Part shown: one piece after another, positions 57,699 to 64,000 of the stretch | How the letters are laid out: each line of letters begins with the position of its first letter | How positions within the stretch are numbered: position 1 is the first letter of the stretch | NCBI GenBank assembly: GCA_021442155.1 | Contig: CM038218.1 | Location: forward strand, 62,556,474 to 62,620,473 | DNA from: Cymbidium sinense | Taxonomy: Eukaryota; Streptophyta; Magnoliopsida; Asparagales; Orchidaceae | DNA length: 64,000 bases | Direction of reading: 5' to 3' | Notes under the pieces: model-generated | What the model saw: the letters and a program-made list of their open reading frames with translations, nothing else | The model's database searches: none | Told to the model about the DNA's origin: nothing | Position numbers and translations under genes: made by a program

Positions 57699-60600
57699 TT
57701 CAATTCAATCTTGACACTCTCATACTCGATCGAGCTAAGGGAAGCCAGAGGAGCCATTGCCAAGTGATCCCAAGCTTCCTAGAGTGATTTCAACTTCTCC
57801 ATTTTTGGATTTACTCAAACCAAAAAATAGGAGAGCTCCATTGAAAAGCCAACTCACTCCACACTTCAAATCAAGCCAACCCCTCCTTTGAGCTTCATCA
57901 GAGGATCAAATCAAATTCACCCAAGCTCTTTCCCAAGTTTCAAAGGTAAGGGAGGATCATTCTTGATCAAGACTGAGATCAAGTGAAGGTGGACTTGACC
58001 CATAAAAGGATCCACCCAATCTCAAGGCATCAAACTCACCATAAAGCTTCATCTCGACTAGACGAAGCTTCTCCAAGGGAATTGAGTATCGGTGATCACC
58101 TCTAGTGAGGTATACCATTAAATGTAGATGTGGTCTAGTCCTTTGTGAAGTAAAGTATCACCCCAGGAGATTCTAGCCATTAGATGTGATCTCCTTTGCA
58201 TGTTGATGGTGTGGGTTGAGTTTCAATCCAATCCAAGCTCAATCAAGCTCAGATCTTCTCCTAGAAGATGGACGGTGTCCATTTCTCATAGACAAGAATA
58301 GGGAAGGATCCTGGGCCATCCATCCATGCATTTTGAACGGACAGCCATGATCAAAGACAGTAGATCAAACATTTCCTCCCTTTAGAACCATAACACTAGC
58401 CTCATCTCATCCTTGATGGAGGTGAAAAGTGCGTAATAATCGTGCTATGATGTGACAACTTAAATATTGAATCCCATCACACCACGTGGAAAGTGAATGC
58501 CACATTAGCGGTCCACGTGGCGTCGATGGGATCAAACATTTAATTAGGCCATTAAATCACCTAATTAATCATGAAACTTCCTAAATTCATATCTAACCTA
58601 GAAAAATAACAAAAATATGAAATATATTGTATTGGATAGATAATTAAACATATAATATTCTAAAAATGATTTCCATGGATTTTGAACAGTGCTTTTCTCT
58701 GGATTTGAGTTTTAATGGGAATATAATTTTGTTATTTACCCTCTAATTACTCCACTAATTAATCCTAAACTTCTTGTGCATAATTAGTGGGATGACTCTT
58801 GCCTCCCCTAATTTTCTTGGGATTAATTGGAGATTTGATTAGATGAATTGCTAGTTCATTTCTTAATCACTCCTTAATGTAATTAAGCTTAATTAAGGGT
58901 ATAATTTGTGGTCTAAACCAGATTGAGTTAATTAAGTTTTTCTTAAGTGAATATAAGGTTAGGAAATAATTTTGGATTAATTTCCTTAAGATATTCCTTA
59001 AATCCCCTTTCTTTCTTAATCCAACCTTAATTACGGGTTAATTCACTACTTAAACCCTTAATTAATTTCATAAAATTTTAAAAATTTCCAAAACTCAATT
59101 AATCTATCTTGGGTAGATGCTTAGGTGTTCAAAAGCCTAAGTACAATTTAGGAAATCAAAACTCAACTCACATGTGTGAGAGGTGTTATGAAATTACTTA
59201 AAATAAACTCCTTAACTTAATTAATTTTTAATCATGAGTCAATTGTATTAGGCACCTTTCTTTCCTAGGTGCTTTGCTGATTTAAATTCCTTGTGTGGTT
59301 TTATGTCATATCATTGGCATAATTATTTGATTAATTATGCTAAGGTGGTGTAAGTAAGGGGTAATTAAAATAGTTAATTCACACCTTAACCTAATCAATA
59401 TATAAAAATCATCTAATAATCCTAAGAACAAAATAAATTAATAAATACATGTGGGAATGGGCTAGTAGTAGCAAACTCACCTCACATTTCTCAAATTAAA
59501 TCAAACTCAAAATAGAATCAAACCTTCTAAAATAATAATTTGATTTGCTTTAAGCTTTTTATTTCATAAGATTATCTTTAGGAATTAATTAGGGAGAATG
59601 TGTTTACATGCTTTCATCACTTTAGCTCTTTCCTAACATGCTAAATGTGTATGTCCTATGAACTTCATGCATTCATGCATTTCAAAAATCAAATTGAAAG
59701 TGAAAAATTCTTTTTATGTCAAATTGCATGTTTTGGTTAAAGTAAAAATGTGAATGACTATTATCACTATTAAATTAAAAACTATTTTCAAAATCTATAA
59801 ATCAAATATCCAAAATTGAAAGTGTGCTACTTATAATTATTTATGAGCTTGCATGTGGATATAAATACGAAGATGTGTATAGCGTAGTTTTCCTTCTCTT
59901 TCCTTTTAGCATAGTTTTGAATAGGATTTAGCAAAGTGTATAGTTCATTTGAAAAGAACACAACAATTGCCTAACCCCATTCCTATTCATTCCTATGATA
60001 TTACCTAAGAAGGACATCCACTTGTACATATAGATTGCATAAGCAAAATAAACAAACAAATACAAACTTTTTGCATCTTTCTTTTTCATTCATTTCTTTT
60101 GTACATGTGTTTATATTTAAGGAAAGTGGTATATTAGTCTGGACAACCTCGAGATTGCAAGGCTTTAAGTAGCCTTCAGTAGGTCTTGTACCTTACACCC
60201 CTGGTGCTAATAATGGCGCCATATTCACTTATGCCTTTTATACATACATGTGCATGTGAATAATGGATAAAAGAAACCCCTCTTTTCTTCTTAATGAAAA
60301 TCATGCATCATAAAGCATTCCAATTTTCTTAAGTAATATTTCTTAGCATTCATCATAAAGTATGCTAAACATTTCTATTTATATATACATATATGCTTAG
60401 GATTCATTCATATGGTTGTTGTACATCTTGGGAAAGAAATGAAGTGATGTTTGTTTTGTGATATTGATTCACTTTACTTAATCTTAAAATGCCTTTCTTT
60501 TGAATAGGTTTATTTAGGGAAAATCTAAACTTAGGATTAATTAAAACACATAATAAAACATTCACTAAACAAAATCAAATATGAATCCACTTTAGAAATT

Positions 60601-61310
60601 ACTTAAGGTAGGGAAGGAAAGAGAAGTTCTCTTCTCTTTTCCCACTCTTTAAAACTTTGTAATTAATGGTAGGATTCACTTAAACCAAAACAAAATACAA
60701 AATAAAATTGACCCAAATCAACTAAACAACTTAAATGAAAATACCCATCTAAGTTGAACATCTTCACACTTAGAAAATATAAACTTTAAAACCATAGCTA
60801 AGCATACCACAAAAACCTTTTAAAGCACATACATTAGGTTAAGTGACCACTTGTAGCTTTAGGTTAGGGTGGTGCATGGCTTGATGTTTTCTTTTGTTTT
60901 GTGATGTATTATTTCTAGTCTGAATGTTAAGGTGAATGTGCATAGAATGAATGGTAGGATGATTTAGTCTAATCATTTTTTTTCCGTTGGGGATTTTGCT
61001 TGAGGGGCACTATAATAAAAATATAAATACTTTTGTTGTGCAGGTGCTTATACCCCTAAGAATAATCTAATAGGCAAGGTGGACTTGGTTACCTATGTGT
61101 GAGGTGCTAAGTCCAATATACATGCTTGGGATTTGTGTGGTTTGTTTAGCTAATCTCTATTTTGCAGGCGTTAGTTACATTTACTTTTTCTTTTCATATA
61201 ATTTTACAATTAGGATTTTTGGAATGAATGTTATGGGGGATTAAGATGAGCATTGGTCATAAGATTACATTTGATGTACCATGTGAAACCTTTGGAGCAA
61301 CCACCTTCAA
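57699..61310 (+). mobile_element. middle part of the 3' LTR of element II
   Basis: Non-coding, colinear with 40116-43620. Nothing else recognised. Confidence 0.7.
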
Positions 61311-61317
61311 ACCATTC

Positions 61318-61366
61318 AAAAGAAGGAACCAAAATAAGAAAGAAGAAAGAAGAAATGAAGAAATGA
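61318..61366 (+). repeat. AAG/AAAT purine-rich tract, 3' LTR of element II
   Basis: Equivalent to 9150, 29540 and 43625. Partly eroded by A-to-T changes. Confidence 0.65.
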
Positions 61367-62579
61367 AGACCCCCATAACATGAATTTCCTTATTTGATTG
61401 TAAATTAATTCATTTGTAATCTGGGTTGTATAAGGGTGAAATTTTTTTTTAGGTTTGTACGGTGGTGACCACAAATGGCCTTTTATTTTTTTGCACTAGC
61501 TTTATAAAATATTTGATGTTTTATTTAGCTTGTGCATTAAGATGGCATGTTTCATAATTTCTTCCTTGCTTGATGTATGGCCTGGATGACGATTACGCTC
61601 TTAGGTAAAATAAATCTTCTACCAAATTAACCAACTCAAAATTAAAAATAAATAACTCATAACCTCATTTAAAGCCTAAGTTAAAAATAAAGATAAAAGA
61701 ATTAGCAATCCCTTAGGTGGATGAGTATTTCTTTTATAACATCATTCATAAAAGCATATTGTTTCACTCTTGATTGGAGGTCTTCCACCTTTTCCAAAGA
61801 ACTTGGATTGACCTTTGAGAGCCATGGTGGAAACACACCTCCTCCCTTCTTGTTAATTTTGGCCAATAATCCTATTTCATGCATTAGGCATATGAATTCT
61901 ATAAGCCTGAGTCAAATGATTGTCCAAAAATAAAAATAAAAATAAAATATATGTTTTGCATTAGGTATAGGCCATTTTTCATGCCCTTACATGATCTAGT
62001 CTCTTAAGGAGTTAGTTTAAGGACTTAGTCTCTTTTTAAAATAAATAATAGCCTAGCTATCTTACCTAAAGCATATGACTTGCCTACATGAATTTAAAAT
62101 TGTAGGAGGAGTTAGTTGGCGACCAACCCTAGGCAGTTGTAAGTCCAAGCAGCCGGGTGGTTTGTCCTCTCTTTTGGAGGCAAACCAAATACCTATTTTA
62201 GCCTTAGATTTAGGTCGTGCTTTTGGCCATCGCCAAAGCTCCCTTGATTTTGATTATGTGGTTGCTTCTTCTTTATGGTCCATAAGCATTTCCAAAACTT
62301 TGTATTATGGAATTATAAGCCCTAAACTTCTAATAAAAATTCAACTCAAATAAATAATTCAATTTCAAAAATAAAAAGCCCAACTAAAAGATAATTTAAG
62401 ATGCTCGCTAGGTTTCCTAGCATCATGGGCATCTCTTACTTATCTTCCTTTGACTTTGATAGTAACTCTCTCTCTCTCTGATTAATCCCATTTGATCTTC
62501 CAAAATAAACTAATCGATTGATAGTCCTACCTATTAAAATTTTTGGAGACAATGATCATTTATCTTAATCGAGAGTATT

Positions 62580-62634
62580 CTTAAGGAAACCCCTTTCTTA
62601 GGATGTAATTAACTATAGGGGCTTGCCCCCGTAG
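62580..62634 (+). other. double hairpin near the 3' end of the 3' LTR of element II
   Basis: First stem CTTAAGGAAA/TTTCTTAGG, second around GGGGC TT GCCCC at 62613-62634. Confidence 0.55.
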
Positions 62635-62965
62635 GGAACTTAATGAACCCATTTTAAAATAAACTTTACTTTAGTTTTCATGTAAAGTAGGGGAAGAATC
62701 TTTGGTACATTTATAGACCCATTGTCATTAAGAGTCCTTATTGAGGTGATTAGGTCCATTGTAGGGAGGTTACTTCTATCTTTTGAGATAGTGCACTTCA
62801 CCTCAATGTCATACCCGAACACCCTCAATAAGAATATCTGCAGATCTACATAGTGTCAAAAATGCATAAAAAAGAAGTATATTTCAATCTTCATTTTATC
62901 TCGCATAGAGTGAAGATGGAAGTATACATTTCTTTAGAAATCTCTCTTATAAAAATTTCACCACA

Positions 62966-62970
62966 ATCAT
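62966..62970. repeat. target-site duplication ATCAT, right of element II
   Basis: Partner of 37614-37618. The interrupted leader repeat resumes immediately as AGCATAAAATTG. Confidence 0.8.
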
Positions 62971-64000
62971 AGCATAAAATTGAAACTCCACTTAACATAT
63001 TTCACATATGCTAAAGTTAGAGTTTCCATCTTTTTGAAAAGCACACTTTTTAAAATAACCACCTTCACTCAACATACCCAAATTTGCTGAATGAAGATTC
63101 TATTTTCAAATAAAATCATAGCATAAAATTGAAACTCCACTTAACATATTTCACATATGCTAAAGTTGGAGTTTCCCTCTTTTTCAAAAGCACACTTTTA
63201 AAAATGAATATCTCCATTCAACATGCTCAAATTTGTTGAATGAAGATTCTATTTTTAATTAAAATCATAGCATAAAATTGAAACTCCGCTTAACATATTT
63301 CACATATGCTAAAGTTGGAGTTTCCCTCTTTTTCAAAAGCACACCTTTGAAAATAACTATCTCCATTCAACATGCTTAAACTTGCTGAATGAAGATTCTA
63401 TTTCCAAGTAAAATCATAGCATAAAATTGAAACTTCACTTAACATACTTCACATATTATAGAGTTGAGGTTTCTCTCTTTTCAAAAGCAAGAAATCACAC
63501 AAGAAAGTAAGAGATATTGTTGAACTCTATTTAACTTACTTAAATTTGTTAAATAGATTTTACTTTAAAAAAATCATATCACATTTGATTCCTAAACATA
63601 CCAAATTTGTTAAGTAAGAATCTCATTTCAAAAAATCATATCACATTTGACTTCCACTTAACATACTAAATTTGTTAAGTGGGAGTCTTACTTTCAAAAA
63701 ATAGAAATCATATCACATTTGACTTTCACTTAACATACCAAATTTGTTAAGTGAGAGTCTCATTTTCAAAACACAAATCATATCACATTTGACTTTCACT
63801 TAACATACCAATTTTGTTAAGTGAGAGTCTCATTTTCCAAACACAAATAATATCACATTTGGCTTCCACTTAACCTGCCAAATTTGTTAAGTGAGAGTCT
63901 CACTTTCAAAAAGTAAGATCATATCACATTTGACTTCCACTTAACATACCAAATCTGTTAAGAGAGAGTCCCATTTTCCAACACAAATTAAATCACATTT
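62971..64000 (+). repeat. leader of the downstream copy, part 2: tandem hairpin array (about 14 units)
   Basis: Two unit types alternate, then one takes over. Up to about 63480: AAACTCCACTTAACATAT...ATATGCTAAAGTTGGAGTTT and CATTCAACA...TGTTGAATG. From 63590: GACTTCCACTTAACA...TGTTAAGTGGGAGTC and GACTTTCACTTAACA...TGTTAAGTGAGAGTC around loop TACCAAATT, about 70 bp apart. Arms change together (CC/GG versus TC/GA), and remaining mismatches are G-T pairs. The array continues beyond the window. Confidence 0.85.

Larger units (their letters stand above)
55175..62965 (+). mobile_element. 3' LTR of element II, complete (7791 bp)
   Basis: Starts TGTTGAATTC (family consensus TGTTGACCTC) and ends TTTCACCACA at 62965, directly followed by target duplication ATCAT. 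All LTR landmarks are in order: hairpin repeats 55550-56060, TTGACC block 56360-57220, small frame 57348-57698, mutated GGGGGAG hairpin 57676-57695, conserved 60110-60235 block, purine tract 61318-61366, double hairpin 62580-62634. With LTR C it shows that the full LTR is about 7.8 kb. Confidence 0.9.

Noticed and set aside
62971..64000. CRISPR-like array of palindromic repeats with spacers
   Set aside because: Repeats are degenerate, spacers are not unique, and the context is a plant retrotransposon leader also seen at 11400-13315.

Overview
This window is nuclear DNA from a seed plant, most likely a flowering plant with a repeat-rich genome. It is strongly AT-rich and I see no intact host gene, tRNA, rRNA or organelle insert. 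Essentially all of it is one family of giant Ty3/gypsy retrotransposon of the Tat lineage (Ogre-like). The family call rests on pol order (protease, RT, RNase H, a second 'archaeal-type' RNase H, integrase) and on a primer-binding site resembling a tRNA-Arg 3' end. One smaller gypsy element lies on the minus strand. All coding regions are broken by stops and frameshifts.

Layout, all + strand unless noted. 1-143 is the 3' internal tail of an upstream copy. 144-10860 is LTR A, interrupted by solo LTR B at 4845-8070 (duplicated target CTTTC on both sides). 10861-23355 plus 31237-31722 is the internal region of element I: structured leader to about 13490, gag remains, protease, RT/RNase H, second RNase H, integrase ending at 21526, then a repetitive 3' region. 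Solo LTR C (23356-31236) interrupts that 3' region. 31723-36887 is LTR D, which ends element I and also begins the next copy: it is followed by a primer-binding site and a new leader (36888-37618, resuming at 62971 and running off the window). Element II (37619-62965, target duplication ATGAT/ATCAT) is inserted in that second leader. It has a truncated 5' LTR fused into pol, second RNase H and integrase remains, a 3' region and a complete 3' LTR of 7791 bp. Element III (46423-52852, minus strand, about 6.4 kb, LTRs about 0.8 kb, initiator-Met-type primer site) is inserted in the 3' region of element II.

The target duplications and flank comparisons fix the big LTR at about 7.5-7.9 kb, beginning TGTTGACC and ending CACCACA or CTCCACA. 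That is extremely long for a plant LTR, and a complete element would be roughly 28 kb. The most striking unexplained structure is a series of tandem hairpins. The untranslated leader holds some 20 consecutive short inverted repeats whose stems differ from unit to unit but stay complementary. The LTRs carry a second tandem hairpin array near the 5' end, a TTGACC-rich block, a conserved G/C hairpin next to the motif GGGGGAGATATACTCCCC, and a double hairpin near the 3' end. The 3' internal region carries its own degenerate tandem repeat.
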